Shown: positions 49,233 through 61,656 of the stretch, piece after piece
Layout: each line of letters opens with the position of its first letter
Numbering within the stretch: position 1 is the stretch's first letter
Origin: Nautilus pompilius
Lineage: Eukaryota > Mollusca > Cephalopoda > Nautilida > Nautilidae
Direction of reading: 5' to 3'
NCBI GenBank assembly: GCA_018389105.1
Contig: JACATO010000334.1
Location: 806,001-870,000, forward strand
Length of the DNA: 64,000 nucleotides
Made by a program: the position numbers and the translations under genes
Notes under the pieces: generated by a model
The model's database searches: none
The model's input: the letters and a program-made list of their open reading frames with translations, nothing else
Told to the model about the DNA's origin: nothing

Positions 49233-51486
49233 GTAAACTTACCAAGTTAGTTTTGTGGTGCGATGCGGAGAAAAGTAAAGCTTTCAAAAATGGTTTTCAG
49301 TACCCCAAATTCTTGCAATGTCTCTCAATAAGTCCACCGTTCTATTGACTCCGACACCACTGAAGGAGGACTTTAGAAATATTTGGTAACAGGTTATACT
49401 GTTTAGAAATACCGAGGGGAATGATATTCGGATACTCTTTAAAAATGTAAGCAAATATTGGTTTGTTCGCGAACATTTGCAGAAACTGATACAAGCGCCT
49501 AAGCTTCTTGAACACTACAGTAGTTGATGAATTTCTTGAGAACACGTGGGCGCAAGACAACAGGTAAAATTAGAATAAACTTCAGTATATTCATAGTTTT
49601 TTGCTGCATGCAGCAGTCGCCAACAACATTTTGAAAACAAACAGTTTACTTAGTTTCTGAAGAACTTCGTTATAATCATCACTCTTTTAACTCTAAATGA
49701 CTTACGGCTGAGGATTAGCTGATCTGTCTGAAAAAGCATCCGTACGGACGTGTTGTCTGTGCCGAGACTGGCACTCCCAGCAGCGTCAGGAAGAAAAGCA
49801 ACCGTCTTCCCCCCCCCTTCCTTTAGCCGACAAGAATCTGTCAGAACGGAAAACTGTACCCCCAAAAATGAAGGTGACGCGGTCAACCATAAAACCAAAG
49901 TAGGCTGATTTCAGACGGTCGGTCTCTTGAAGAAGACCGAGAAGAAAGCATGCCAGGGGAGTACACTAAACCGAGTCGGTGCCAGTCGAACTCGGGCCAT
50001 TAACCTTAGCAGCTCAGTCGCAGGTGACAAACCTAAATCTATTAGACTGGTGCACGAGTGGAACAAATGGCCAACACTGAAGGCTGTCAGGTCGCTCAAA
50101 CGGGCAAAGTCGAAAATTGTTGAAGGGGAGAAACTAAATTGGAAAACGCAGTTCCAAAGGATCGGGCCTCTGTTACTGGCCAAAGTTTTACACGTGTAAA
50201 GAACATTCGGCTTCAAATGAAGTTAACAAGTCGCTAAGAATGATTAACCGAACTATGAAACATAAAATCAGGCTTAATTGTATTAATGATAGAATAAACG
50301 AGTTTACTTTTGCATAGTATATATTTCATTGAATAAAAGTTGTAAACAGTTTAAATTCATAATTGAGCTGTCTTTATTAAAACAAAGAATTACTTTTTAA
50401 CATCTCGAGTAAACTCGGTACGTGGTTGGGGAAACTTCAAAAGAGAAGCTGCAAGAATAAAGTTGGTTTATCTGAAATAGAAATAATGTACTGTTTCAAA
50501 CAACATCCAACATGTAGTAAACACATAATAGCAGACAGAGAAAACTGCTAGATGGTTATGCCTGGACTAGGTATTAATAACTTCTGGGCTACAGTTTATA
50601 AATGTCATGAAATCTGAGTTTTGTCAGTCATGGTTGCCCTAGTTTGACATTGGTCTTGGGAGAGACGAAGGCAAGGGAGATAATCACTTTCCTTTATTAT
50701 TATTATTATAGCTAGTTCGTTTGAATAAGCCTAACACGCAGCCAAACAAACAGTTTCGACCCTACAACTCATCACGTGATCTTCTGATCTCCGTGGTTTG
50801 CAGCAGACGCTGACCCGGAGAGCAGCAAGAAGCCTGATATCGTTGTCGGTCTTAAGGCAACATTCACTTGGCAGCAGAATTTACCAAACCAAATCCTGCC
50901 GGCCCGGAGATCAGACGGTGCTTTTGAAAAAACAAGCGAACAGATGGCTACCCGACAGTGGGCCAGAGTACGCTAGGGACTGTAGAAAACCCGGCATTTG
51001 TCGTCATCAGGAAATCAGACAACATGAAGAGCTTGGGTGTTTTGGCGAACATCAGGAACTTTGTACTAACGCTGTTTCCTCGGGCGGGTCACGATTTGAT
51101 CACCTGTCTTTAGCGCCGGTCCACAAACCCAGGCTGCTGGTGAGAGACAGCCAGCAGCTTGCTGCTCCAGGACTGGATATATCCTTTATGGTGACCCTAC
51201 TTGGTACTGACTCGCTGAAACTCCCACTGTCATATAGAACTAGCAACACGGACTGCAAACGATGAAATACGTTGTTGTGGATTCTTAATTATGTTCAAGC
51301 TAGATTTCGGACAGTTTTCACCTGTGTCACTAGTCTTTAATATAAGTACAAAAAAATTAAATATCATTTTTTCAATAATAATATTTACTGTTTGTAATTT
51401 TAAAATCCTCAGTAGACGAATGTTCAGTTCTGTTTCATCTCGTTTATCTTTTACTATATTAGCTGACCAAGTTAGGTAACTCTTAC

Positions 51487-51614
51487 CGACAAAGCACTAG
51501 GACCGTAGAAGATCAGGCCGCTCACAATAAACAGAGCTACCTACGTACAGGTACTCGATTTCTGGGTTTTGTACAAATGGAATGATAACTAGAAAAATGG
51601 ATGACTGTGGGTAC
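51487..51614 (-). pseudogene. Paralogue exon 11 remnant with frameshifts
   Basis: Acceptor TTTGTTTCAG; begins VPTVI, shifts frame to FLVIIPFVQNPEIEYLYV, and after a GTAG tandem duplication (plus strand 51537-51544, CTACCTAC) shifts again to ALFIVSGLIFYGPSALS before GTAAGA. At 128 nt it is about 41 nt shorter than the plus-strand exon. Confidence 0.75.
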
Positions 51615-51816
51615 CTGAAACAAAAACGGAAATTCAGATAACGCGGAATTCTTTTGTCGTCGTCGTCGTTTCCGCAGTCGGCTACCTCACGAGCGAGCCC
51701 CCTCTATTTACGATCGCTTTCATGTATCCGTTTCGATTGATTTCTTATTACTGTACAAATTAGGATGTACTTTAGAAAGGGATTTTATGGGGGGGACTCC
51801 TGCTAAAAGCAATTAC

Positions 51817-51955
51817 CTTGTAGGCCCTGGGAGCATCCTCTCGTGTTTTCTCATGATGAGCAGAGCCAAAACGACAGATCCAGGAAGAAAATCCTATGAA
51901 TCGAACCAGGTTTCCTATATCTGCGGGATTTGCCACAAGAATTCCCAAGAGCACC
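51817..51955 (-). pseudogene. Paralogue exon 10 remnant, out of phase
   Basis: Reads VLLGILVANPADIGNLVRFI, then GFSSWICRFGSA and EDAPRAYK before a GTAATT donor, matching the TM9-TM10 region. The only usable acceptor (TTTTTTTTAAAG) leaves one extra G before the conserved frame, so joining to exon 9 breaks the frame. The acceptor follows a homopolymer run, where assembly indels are common. Confidence 0.75.
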
Positions 51956-52371
51956 CTTTAAAAAAAAAGGAAAAGCATCAGCAAAGGGTTAAGCATTTTA
52001 AAGTGTTCTGTAGGGTAGATGCTCAGACTTTGGCGTCATCAAGCCACTTTTAGTCAAGTTCTGCCCCGCCTCAGCAGAAAGTCAAGCCAGTAAAACAAGA
52101 CAATTTTGAACTCATTAATGTGTGCATATTCAAAAAAAAATGTATTATTAGACCAAAACGAGCAGATCGATAAATGAATACGTTTTAGGTGGTTCGAACG
52201 TTTAAGAATTGTAGTTGTAAAAAAAAAAATTGGATTTTGCGATTACATACCTCATATCAGAGATGTGTATTTTTTGGTTTGCTCTGATATTTTTTCTAAG
52301 ATTATCATTTGCAAAACAATTTGCGAGCTAAATAGATGCGTGTTACAGAAAACAATCCGAATGGTACAGAC

Positions 52372-52456
52372 CTGCAGAGCCGTTGCAGCGAAAGGTGTGC
52401 AATTCCTAACCTGGATGTGGGATACAATCTCAGGTAAATTATTCTCTCGGGCGGCT
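52372..52456 (-). pseudogene. Paralogue exon 9 remnant
   Basis: Acceptor GCCATTCAG, donor GTCTGT, 85 nt in the expected phase. Reads AARENNLPEIVSHIQVRNCT, then PFAATALQ, aligning to [20 protein letters not shown] of the plus-strand gene. Three to four residues are missing at the start of the exon relative to that gene. Confidence 0.82.
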
Positions 52457-52653
52457 CTGAATGGCACCCAGTCACAGAACTACAAGCCTTAATGCAGTTT
52501 TTGCGTTTTATTTGTGATTTTCTGCTAATTTTAGAAATAATAGTAGTTTAGGATAGAAGAGCTGCAGAATGTTGTTTTCATTCTCAGGTATCGTCTTGCT
52601 AACGGGTTCTGTCCAGTTGTAGATTGAACTCTAGTTCACTATGCGCAGCTTAC

Positions 52654-52760
52654 CGTTCTAAACTCCAGGCTCTTCCATCCAAAGACAACACACAGACAGA
52701 CAGGGCCACCAAGATCGGAATAAAAACAGCGGCCTTTCCTAGAATTCTTTCTCCCCACTT
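52654..52760 (-). pseudogene. Paralogue exon 8 remnant
   Basis: Acceptor TATTCTCAG, 107 nt, donor GTAAGC in the same codon phase as the plus-strand exon 8. Reads KWGERILGKAAVFIPILVAL, then SVCVLSLDGRAWSLER. The open frame and good splice sites make this the best preserved block of the paralogue. Confidence 0.82.
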
Positions 52761-54321
52761 CTGAGAATAATAGATTTTGATTTTTAAGAGATTCAAAATT
52801 AAGATGATAAAAGAATCGTACATATTTTCTTGAGAACAAAAACCTTTGAGATTATCGTAAAACTAGTGCAACTCGATAGTATCTAACAATTAAATACTAA
52901 GGGAAATAACCCATCGAGTTTGCTAGCCACGGGTTCTTCTGATATTGGCAAATAAGAAGGTAGCTTCCCCTCTCCAAGAATAGTTTTTGAAAAAAAAAAT
53001 ATATGCTTTATCAAAGGAATACGTATTCTTTACGGTAATATCTTCAAATTTTCCACACAGAAGAAATCATTAGATTAGAAATTATTCTCAGTTATTTAAA
53101 AAAAACTATTTTATTGCATTATTAATATTCTTTTAAAATTAATCACAAAATTCCAGAATTGAAATTTGTTGCAGTTGCTCATTTTGTGTTCTTTTCTTAT
53201 ATTTTTTAACGCTTTAGGTAGTAAGAAATTATAAAAATATTTAGCCATAGCCACGGCTCAAGACTCCAATATCTCGATTATAGACATTCGTATGCACACG
53301 GGTAACTGTTACCAACGGGACCGCTATCGCCAAGGATTTTGGCAAATTTCTGGGCTGGTGGAAAGAGATAATAAATAACCTTAACAAATGAAAACAATAT
53401 AAGCGATGCGAAGGATTCTAACTTGGCGATTTTTTTTTTTTTTATATATCTCATTTCATATTAAAAATTGAACAAATTTTCAACAAGTACGCACAGATAT
53501 CACGAATGCAGATAGTTGGATTCCAAAAATTGTCTGCAACTTCAGGAAGAACACAGATCGAAGTAACGTTATCGATTATAATAGCCGCGCTGATCACACG
53601 AGCTCCCGCTGTGTCACGTGATTACGGTGTTTTCCCAAGTAATCCAACTAGATTGAAGCTGCGGATAAATTCTGTGAAACTCAGTAGGGAAATTTCATTA
53701 ACTATAAAATAATAACTTTACAATTTCAACTATAATAAAGCAAGCAGAATTACTCGTCTGGAATTTGAGAAACCATCGTCGTGTAGCTTTCAGCTATTTT
53801 GAAGTGAGGCTAAAAAAAAAATAAATTCTAGACGTCCGGTTTCATACACGGCCATGTCATCTTACTATGCACAACTATGACGCACAAAGTTGTTCGTGAG
53901 TTGGGCAAGTACGTTTGAAAACTGTCGGGAGTTTGGATTTATTGAAATTTCCCTTAACATTTTTGATGGAAGTCATCACGAGATTTTTAGTAATGAAGTA
54001 AACCAATGTTGTTTATTAACACTGCGATATTCCATTTTTTTTTATCCGACTGGCGATGCTGAAGTGGAATTAAGCTGCAACTGAGCTGAAAGTTAAATGT
54101 CAGTAGTTTTGTATATATATATTTGTTTACTCTGCTATACATAGCAATATTATTCTTTAGGTATCTTAATTTTTTTTTTGTTCACTCATGAGACCTGCAC
54201 GAATAGATACGGGCATTCAGTACTATTTACAACGAACAGTGGTGATTGGAGCCGAAGTCGTCCGAGCCGGTAACAATGATCCTTGTACAGATGGCAGAAG
54301 TTGTCGATAACTGTTCCTTGC

Positions 54322-54415
54322 CATCCCTCCCCGTACGTCCAGAGTCCGCTGTAGGAGGAGAAGGCGATCATGGAAGGGAAGTCGACCGTGTCTTTAAAAC
54401 CTTCTGCTAATATAC
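54322..54415 (-). pseudogene. Paralogue exon 5 remnant with GC donor
   Basis: Acceptor AAGATAG; reads ILAEGFKDTVDFPSMIAFSS, then YSGLWTYGEGW, matching TM6 of the plus-strand gene ([14 protein letters not shown]). The family Asp is replaced (YGEG instead of FDG). The exon breaks inside the same Trp codon but is followed by GCAAGG rather than GTAAGT, a possible minor GC-AG intron or a decayed donor. Confidence 0.78.
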
Positions 54416-56834
54416 CTATCTTCCGTTAAAGAAGCAGTAGATAAACCGATAGTTAAATTAGACTTTTAAAAACTTGGAGGAAAAAGATAAGAAAAAACCC
54501 GTTTACAAGAGAGAGAGAGAGTATAAAGGGTATAAAATCTTACTTTCTAAAAAATATATATATTAAAAATATAAACAATGCCCTGCCATAATAACTTCGC
54601 AATTTTTATTACTTTGTTTCGTGATAAGAAAAATAATTTAAAAAAACGCAACAAAGTTCTACATGTCAGTACTGGGTGGAGCCGCCTGTGTTGAGAAGAG
54701 CTACTTCCCTGTTTGCGTTTCAATCAACGAGATTGTCTATCATGATCTGATCTGATTTTGCTTCCACCATGTCTACGTCAGAGTTTCCTTTCATTTCATT
54801 GTATTGGCTGAAAGTGGCTGAATTTGTTCTAAAACGACAATTATATACTTCCGTAGAAGTTCGATTGGATTTGCATCAGAGATTTGGAAAACTCAGAAGC
54901 TGGATGTTTTTATTCCTCTTCAAACTGTGGTCATATGCGAAAATAGCGCCATCTCCCTGAAGATTATGGACGTTTTAATGGTACTGAATCTTTCTTTAAA
55001 ATGGCTGATGTACCTGAAGAATAGAAACTTCGTTCGTGGAAAGCCAATTTTTTTTCCACTATGGAATTAGAGCCCATAAAATGACACTACTTTTCCCATA
55101 CCTGGCCATGAGCTTTCTGGAGGTCTTTGCTAGGTTTTCTTCAAACTATGTACCTTTTGAAGACGTGAACTCATCAAACATGAGTACTGGCCGCTAATAC
55201 TCGAGGGTATTTCTGGACATGATCAGCTGACTAGACCTTTCTTTCGAAGTGTTTTATTAGGCTGAACAAACGAGAGTTTCTTACGTTTGAACCTCCTTTG
55301 ATTCATTTAGATTGTACTTAGGAAGTGAGTCTGGAGGTGCTAAGTGCTCTGGCACTCTTGAAAACCTTTCAGAACTTTCTGCGGCAGCAGTGACGTCGAC
55401 CTCGGTGAATTTTACGATAATATTAACCCACGCATCCACGATACGTCTAAACCTTCGGGAGTCTGTTCGGTAACCCTGTTCACACTCCTAACGGCCTTTA
55501 ACAAGACAGGTAGACGGAGAAATATGGCGGGATCTTCCTGTTTTCAGCATGGTGATGATTCACGCTGGTTATTATTTCCATCACTGTCATCTATGTGAAG
55601 CACCAAAATGATATTGCAAGGCGCTGTATATATATAATTCACATTCAAGAACAAACACTTTCAAAGTCAGCTATGTTCACGCCGAGGTCTTAATGAATAA
55701 ATGAACTGCAGTAGAAATTGAGTCATTCGCGTGAATAACTCTAAAACTCACTGCTGTTGGTACTACTTGGTAATTGTAGATATGCTTTGCTTTATTTCGG
55801 CAATATTTCTGTCATCTAATTTAACATTTTTCACAAATATTCTTCTCCAAAAAAGATATAATATTGGCCAAATGTACTTAAAATGGATTGAACTGCATGA
55901 TGTAAAAGGGCAGTTGGACACTAGACAGATTCTTATATTTAAATGAGTGAGTAAAGTCAAGGACATTTTGTACTTGCATTACATCCGTTGGAAAAGATGG
56001 ACTTTGAATTAGATTTACCGAAAAACTATAGAAATATCTTGGCTTACGAATGACTAGCACGGCCAGCACTTTCTTCAGTTCTTCAGGGGAACACAGCTAT
56101 AAAAAAAAAAAACAGGTGCGTGTATTCCACACCTGACTTTTGTATCAGTGTTCCCAGCTCGGCATAGCAAAGGGAAAGCTGAAAATAAGCAAAATGTAAT
56201 AAATTTATCAATTGATTCCAAGCTTGTGCTCTTTAGTGAAAGGGGAGGTTCTATAACTTTCACAAACTTGGCTTTCTAAATCTTGTCCAGTACAGCCAAA
56301 AACAGGAATAATCAGAACTACCCACCACCATACTTCATGTTTTTTTGCCATGAAACTAATTAAAACTAGAGCAAAGTAAGGAAAAATAATATTTTTTAAA
56401 GTTTTTTGGTTGGGAGAGAGAAATACAGAAACAGTCAATTTACTTTATCACGTGAAACACTGTTTTGTAATTTACATATAATATTAATTTCGATAAATTA
56501 AAATTTTCCACACTTTTCAAATATATCGGCGAGGCCAAGGGTCAGCTGCTGAGACCAGCTTTGTGCGTGCGTCATAGTTGTGCATAGTTCTGGATTAGTT
56601 AGGTTCGTGCAATCAGCATACTTCATGACGTCACTGGTTTTCTCTACTCCTATTTCTCAAAATCTCAAAGCCGGAAGTAAAGAAAAAAGATAATCGATTA
56701 TTTGCCATTATTTGATCATTATCTATTAATAGTACTGAAGACTAAACATGAATAGTAGCAATAATAATATATATATGTGTGTGTGTTAAAATCGTCTAGA
56801 CGTCAGTGATCAATGAAACGTGTAGTGGACTAAC

Positions 56835-56934
56835 CCATCAAAGTTAGAATACCGCGCGCCAGCCACACAAAGGCTATGTCCAACAGAGCCACTACCTTGG
56901 AGAAATCCTTTAGGAGAAATAGATATCCCTGACC
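56835..56934 (-). pseudogene. Paralogue exon 2 remnant
   Basis: After acceptor TTTGTTTCAG it reads GSGISISPKGFLQGSGSVGHSL, then diverges (VAGARYSNFDG) before a GTTAGT donor. The GSGI-SPKG-LQ-SGSV pattern is the TM1/TM2 signature of SLC7 proteins. The exon is 100 nt, two shorter than in the plus-strand gene, leaving the following phase changed. Confidence 0.82.
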
Positions 56935-57359
56935 CTGAAACAAAACAGAATAAATCAATTGGGATCCTGTTTAAACGGTGAAGGTGTAACTGGGCATTAA
57001 TGTATCGGATAATACAGAAACGTTTGTCATTCCAAGGATGAAAATAAGCCAAAGATAAATTGAGATTATTTAAATTCCAGAACGTTAATAACTTCTGATG
57101 ATAGCGCATCCTTTTTTTGGGTATAAACAGCTTGAGCTTCTAGTCTAATTCCTAACTCGACTTTAGAGTAAAATGACTTGGAACTGACCCCTCCATTTAT
57201 TTGAATCCAACAGTTTAACACATTCATTCCTAAAGAAAACAAACTGAAATATTTCTAGAAAGTAGAAACTAAAGGGGTTTAGAATAGACATTTTCTTGTA
57301 TGTGTGCTTAAGAAACATCAAGAGGGGCCCAATCACTGGCTGCGTAAAGTGGATCAAAA

Positions 57360-60329
57360 CTGCAGTAATATAAGTACGATCTACTTCTGATCGCGAACTC
57401 TACCCAGCAGAAAGGTGTCAAAATGTCAGGTTTGTTAATAATGGAAATTTAATAAAATATAAATCAAATACTGCAGTTTGTTTCATCGAAATCTGATGAT
57501 AGTCATGTTTCTATTTTGTCTAAAGTAGCTAAGGCTTAGAAATTTGTGAAGGAGTGAAAAGCTCTCGGCCAACCGATGAACGGTGAGGAAGGGACTGATC
57601 AATTATTCTGTATCCTCGGCGGAAATTTTTTTTGAAATTTTACTTTCGCTTATAATAAAAATTAGAACCTTAAAGTGAATTTTTTAAAAAGTTCTAAGAA
57701 TCCCAAAGAAAAGAGTTTCTTTAAATCTTTCAATAAGCTGGTGGCAAGACGAAGATGTTTTCACCTTACCTATCATAGTTCCTTCAACAATAGACACCCC
57801 GCTAGCGAGCCCGATCCGTCTTTTCTATTAGAATCGTCCTCTTTGCCGACATGTGCACGGTCCTTGCTGCTCTCACCTGCAGAATAGACCGAAAGTAAAG
57901 CCGGTTCGCATTTTCAAGTAAAATTCGATTTGTCGGCTTTCTAAGTTTCGTTTTATTTGTTTGTTTGGACAGGTTTCTTGATATTACTAGACTCTGTGGT
58001 GTAATTTACAGCTGTCGAAGATTCAAAATAATCAGTGAGCACATCGGTTTTCCACAATATCGTGGCCTTTGTCACAAACCAGCGAACGAGCACGCACTGA
58101 ACGTAGAGCATCGGCCATTTTTGCTTGATCTTTAATGACTTCTAGAACAGACAAACAAAAGGTAGACATGTTGTTCACGTGACGTTAAATATTGCGTTTA
58201 GTAAATGTAACCTAAGTACGTCGTAAAGATGGCCGCCTGGTTCTTTACGCCAGTCATTAAAGATGGCTTTTCGTTTTGTAAGTCGTCTGAATCCTTTCCC
58301 TTCAAAAACGTTTCTTTCTGTTTTCTGTAACTGCCATACACTTGTCCTCATCGACTTTGTCGGGGATACGTTTTAGGGGGGCACACAAGTCTTCACGCTG
58401 GACACTACTGGCGTAGCGTAGCGTTCTGATCCGCTGTGGATGAGGGTCCGAGATAGATCCAGCTTTAGGGAACCCAATCCGTATAGGTTCTTCTCGCCTT
58501 TCTGTACCAGTCATTGCATCAGTCTTCTCCGCGAACACCGGCCTCCCCCCAACAGCTAAACTCTAGTAGAGACTTAGCATTTCCTGTGAAAACGGGTGAC
58601 AGGTCCTACAAGGCAAAGGAATAGCAGAGCTCGTTCGATGTAACCATGGCAATCTCAAACGTCACGTGTTTACAAATGTGGGCGTTGATTCTCGCAGAAG
58701 TCGATTGGCCACATGAATATATATATAACTTTCTAAGAAAATCATGCATCAAGTTTGGACGAAAAGAGTGAAAGCATTTCAAGACCAGCATGGCGGAAAT
58801 ATTCAATTAATTACATTAAATTTCAGAGTCTGTTCATCGGTAGACAAACGAAGCAGGATTTCTCTCTCTGCGAGCTGATACCCCTAAAGATCAATATCCC
58901 GACTGCTGGCGTCCATCAACAGTCTAGTTCAGGCGTACGGCGGCGAATAGACTCTCAATAAACTGGTAAGACCAACGGGGAATCTTCCGAAACTCCATTA
59001 AATTTACATGTCGATGCTTTAATTTGTCTAACCAACCGGAACCGCCTCGAAATTAATTCTGTTGTAAAATCAGACTGCTCTTTACCGATATACAATTACT
59101 AAACTATTCACATTTTAATAAATTATTTGTTGCTTGGTTTATGAGAAGTTATCTTATCATTTCTATATTCATACTGATGAACTGAACTCTGCTTTTTTTT
59201 TTTGAAAAACGATTAATATTTTTTTTTGCCATGACAACTGAACAGTAGTGACATTGTTGCTAGCGGAATGGAAATTTGGGCTTAGATAGTTGAGGGGAGA
59301 ACGACGAAGTCTGGTGTCTTTTAATCCTCGTGTACAGTCGGTCAGTTGTTAAAAACGTAACATTTTGAAAACCAAAAAAATAGTCTTTCAAAAAAAAAAG
59401 ATATATATCTTTTGGCTTCTGGAGGAGCATTTATAGGATTTATTGTAAATATATAACTATAGGATATTTTCCTGCATCCTTGGGTTATTCTCAGAACTTG
59501 CCGATACATGTAAATAATAAAGAAAAAGAAATCTGCAAGAGCTTATGCCAGTACAAATACACTATTGTGCTTTGTGGAGTAATTCACAACTAGATGGAAA
59601 TGACCCCGATTCCAATGACAAAAATAAGGTTTGTAACCGGAGAATTTTGATTAATTCGAACTCTGGTCCCCTGTCTCAGTAATGTTTTAATGAGATTTAG
59701 GTTGCCAGGCGGTATTGTTTCTACTTATGTTATAGTGAGTGAACTCTAGATATCATTGTTTTAATTACGTAAATCTGAATAAATGTAAACAATTTGAGAT
59801 TTATATCTCAATGCCCAAAGATCAAAGAGGGGGGGGGGACTGGCTTCTAGACCGGAGAACGTAGTTCAAACCCTTATATTTATTTGGGTAGCTTGACATT
59901 AACGCCAGCAGTAAATAGGGTTTTCATGTATACGGCAGCGGATTCTGTCTCGTATCCCGTTTTACGGATGACACCGGCAGAATTCTAAGACCGTTCGTGA
60001 ACATTCCGTTGGCCGTGGCGATTGATTCGCTGAACGGATAGGTAGAGGAATAAGCTGCGTATCCAGCTACCGCACTCCCCGGGTTATAAGTCGGATGGAC
60101 TAGATTTCCCATTTTTCTAGATTCGTTCGTAGATAAGAAGAAAAGAAAAAATAACACCGTCTACTGGACTTCCATTCTGATTGACATTAATGAGCTCTTT
60201 TGAACTTATCAGTGAACTACTTTGTGAATATATTCTCTGAGTTCATTGCTAAAATAGATTTTTGAATCATGGAGACTGACATTCCCTGCAAACGTTAGAA
60301 TTTTATACATTCAACTCATCATGTAATTT
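57360..60329. other. Intergenic, no recognised gene
   Basis: Holds YY1-type AAGATGGCCGCC (about 58225), TCACGTGA at 58175, a CCAAT-containing patch near 58700 and a minus ORF at 60157-59924 (GSAVAGYAAYSSTYPFSESI) with no recognised match. Confidence 0.5.
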
Positions 60330-60909
60330 TTCATAACATATTGGCTCGTCTTTCTTTAAAATATTACCATAGGAGGTAACTCCCTGCTAGACGCCAATAC
60401 CACTGCAAAACTCTATCTCTTATGTCCTGTTGTTCTGATGGTCACCATTTCTTTTCCTTTGTTGCCTATAGTTTTATTCATTGAAATATCAGGTGTTTAC
60501 GGTACGTCATCCGTGTTGATGATGTTCGACATTTCGATGTTATCTTTATCATCGCCGGGACAAATTTTCGAAAATCATCTGATTTCTCTTCAAAGAGTCC
60601 AGGCAGTTTCTGTGCTATGGTCGTGCGCTACCCGATCCAGTCTTTTTTTTTTTTCCTACGTATCAAGCGGAAACATCATGATGGACCATTCACAAAGTTC
60701 TCCACTCCCAGTCCAACGACCATTTGTTTAGCTTTTAACCTCACTAGAGCGGCACGTTCTGATAACGTGCACTCTTCTAACCCGTTCTCGGTGTTTGTCC
60801 ACCGAGGTGCACACCCGCGATTTGCCTTAGCTCCCTTTGCCTTGGCGAATTGTACGACTCCCAGTTTGCAGACTGCTGTGTAGGATTTACGCGATGTAGC
60901 TGGTGGCAT
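60330..60909 (-). mobile_element. pogo/Tigger-like transposase relic
   Basis: An ORF starting at 60909 reads MPPATSRKSYTAVCKLGVVQ, then FAKAKGAKANRGCAPRWTN, matching the N-terminal brinker/pogo helix-turn-helix (KRKSYTxxFKLxVVxxA). Further along in shifted frames are IINTDDVP, IGNKGKEMVTIRTTGHKR and FAVVLASSRELPPMVIFKRK-like residues, the first part of the pogo DDE domain. The intervening CENPB-type HTH is missing or scrambled, and the C-terminal half is absent. Confidence 0.72.
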
Positions 60910-61656
60910 TTTGAAAATAAATAGGGGGGGAGTTATACTCAAAATTAAGATCGAATTGGCGGTAGCTCGTTACCGACTGGATACACTTTAATGAACAATG
61001 AACACCGGTTCTACTGAAAAACAATCGGTGTCTGCCAAACAGTCCCTCATATGAACTTTACAGCCGAGTTTTCTGGGTTTAGCCCAACTCCCTTTCTTCC
61101 CCTTCCAAACACAGCTTAGCTAACTTAACTCAAATTCAGTAGTGCATGCATTTACTGAAACAGCAGCAAGAAGACTGATTTTAAAGGCGAGTTTTAGACA
61201 AAATTGTCCAGCAAATTAGATTTCATTTGCTGAAATGGGTGTGGTAGAGAATTCATCTCAGATAATGGGGCGAACGCGGGTTATCTCCCTTGAAGAGTGA
61301 CGTCACACCAAACAAAGATTTCTGTTGACAGTCGAATTTCGAAGCGACGCTGCCTTCATTTTCCATGTTGTAATGGCTCAGTCCGCAGTTTACAAGACGG
61401 ATGGCACGGGGATTCTTTTCCACCGACGTAGGATCCGGATCGCCGGCGCGGCGAGGGCGAAAAGATGTGCAGAGCTGTGCGGCCACCACCGGTGGGGGGG
61501 AGTTCGTGACCGGTGCCGGGCTGAGGGAGGAGGTGACGTAAAGAATGCGGGGCCGGGAGGATACGAGCGCCGCCAGGACCCGTCACCGCCCCGTCTCGAG
61601 AAGGCGGACGGGCGGTCGTTTGAAATGACTCGCCGTCCCAGCGTTAAAAACACGAA

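Larger units (their letters stand above)
51487..56934 (-). pseudogene. SLC7-family light-chain paralogue, degraded, tail-to-tail with the intact-order gene
   Basis: Six minus-strand blocks match successive SLC7 exons in the right order and with the plus-strand gene's intron positions: exon 2 (56835-56934), 5 (54322-54415), 8 (52654-52760), 9 (52372-52456), 10 (51817-51955) and 11 (51487-51614). Recognisable motifs include GSGISISPKG, SGLWTYGEGW, WGERILG, AARENNLPEI and PFVQNPEIEYLYV. Signs of decay are a GC donor after exon 5, exon 10 one base out of phase with exon 9, a 4-bp tandem duplication plus shortening in exon 11, and no recognisable exons 1, 3, 4, 6, 7 or 12. It retains introns, so it is not a processed copy. 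Divergence from the plus-strand gene is high, so it is either an old duplicate or a separate SLC7 subtype. A poorly assembled functional gene is the alternative. Confidence 0.8.

Noticed and set aside
50798-51265. 155-codon plus ORF
   Set aside because: No recognisable domain, and alternative frames over the same stretch are equally plausible. It lies just beyond the recognised minus-strand paralogue blocks.
53580-53700. Possible exon 7 remnant of the minus-strand paralogue
   Set aside because: Minus-strand AIIIDNVTSICVLP is only vaguely similar to TM7 and has no clean splice sites.
55490-55520. LLTAFNKTG on the plus strand, reminiscent of an SLC7 TM4/TM5 segment
   Set aside because: Too short, on the opposite strand to the other paralogue exons, and flanking residues do not match.
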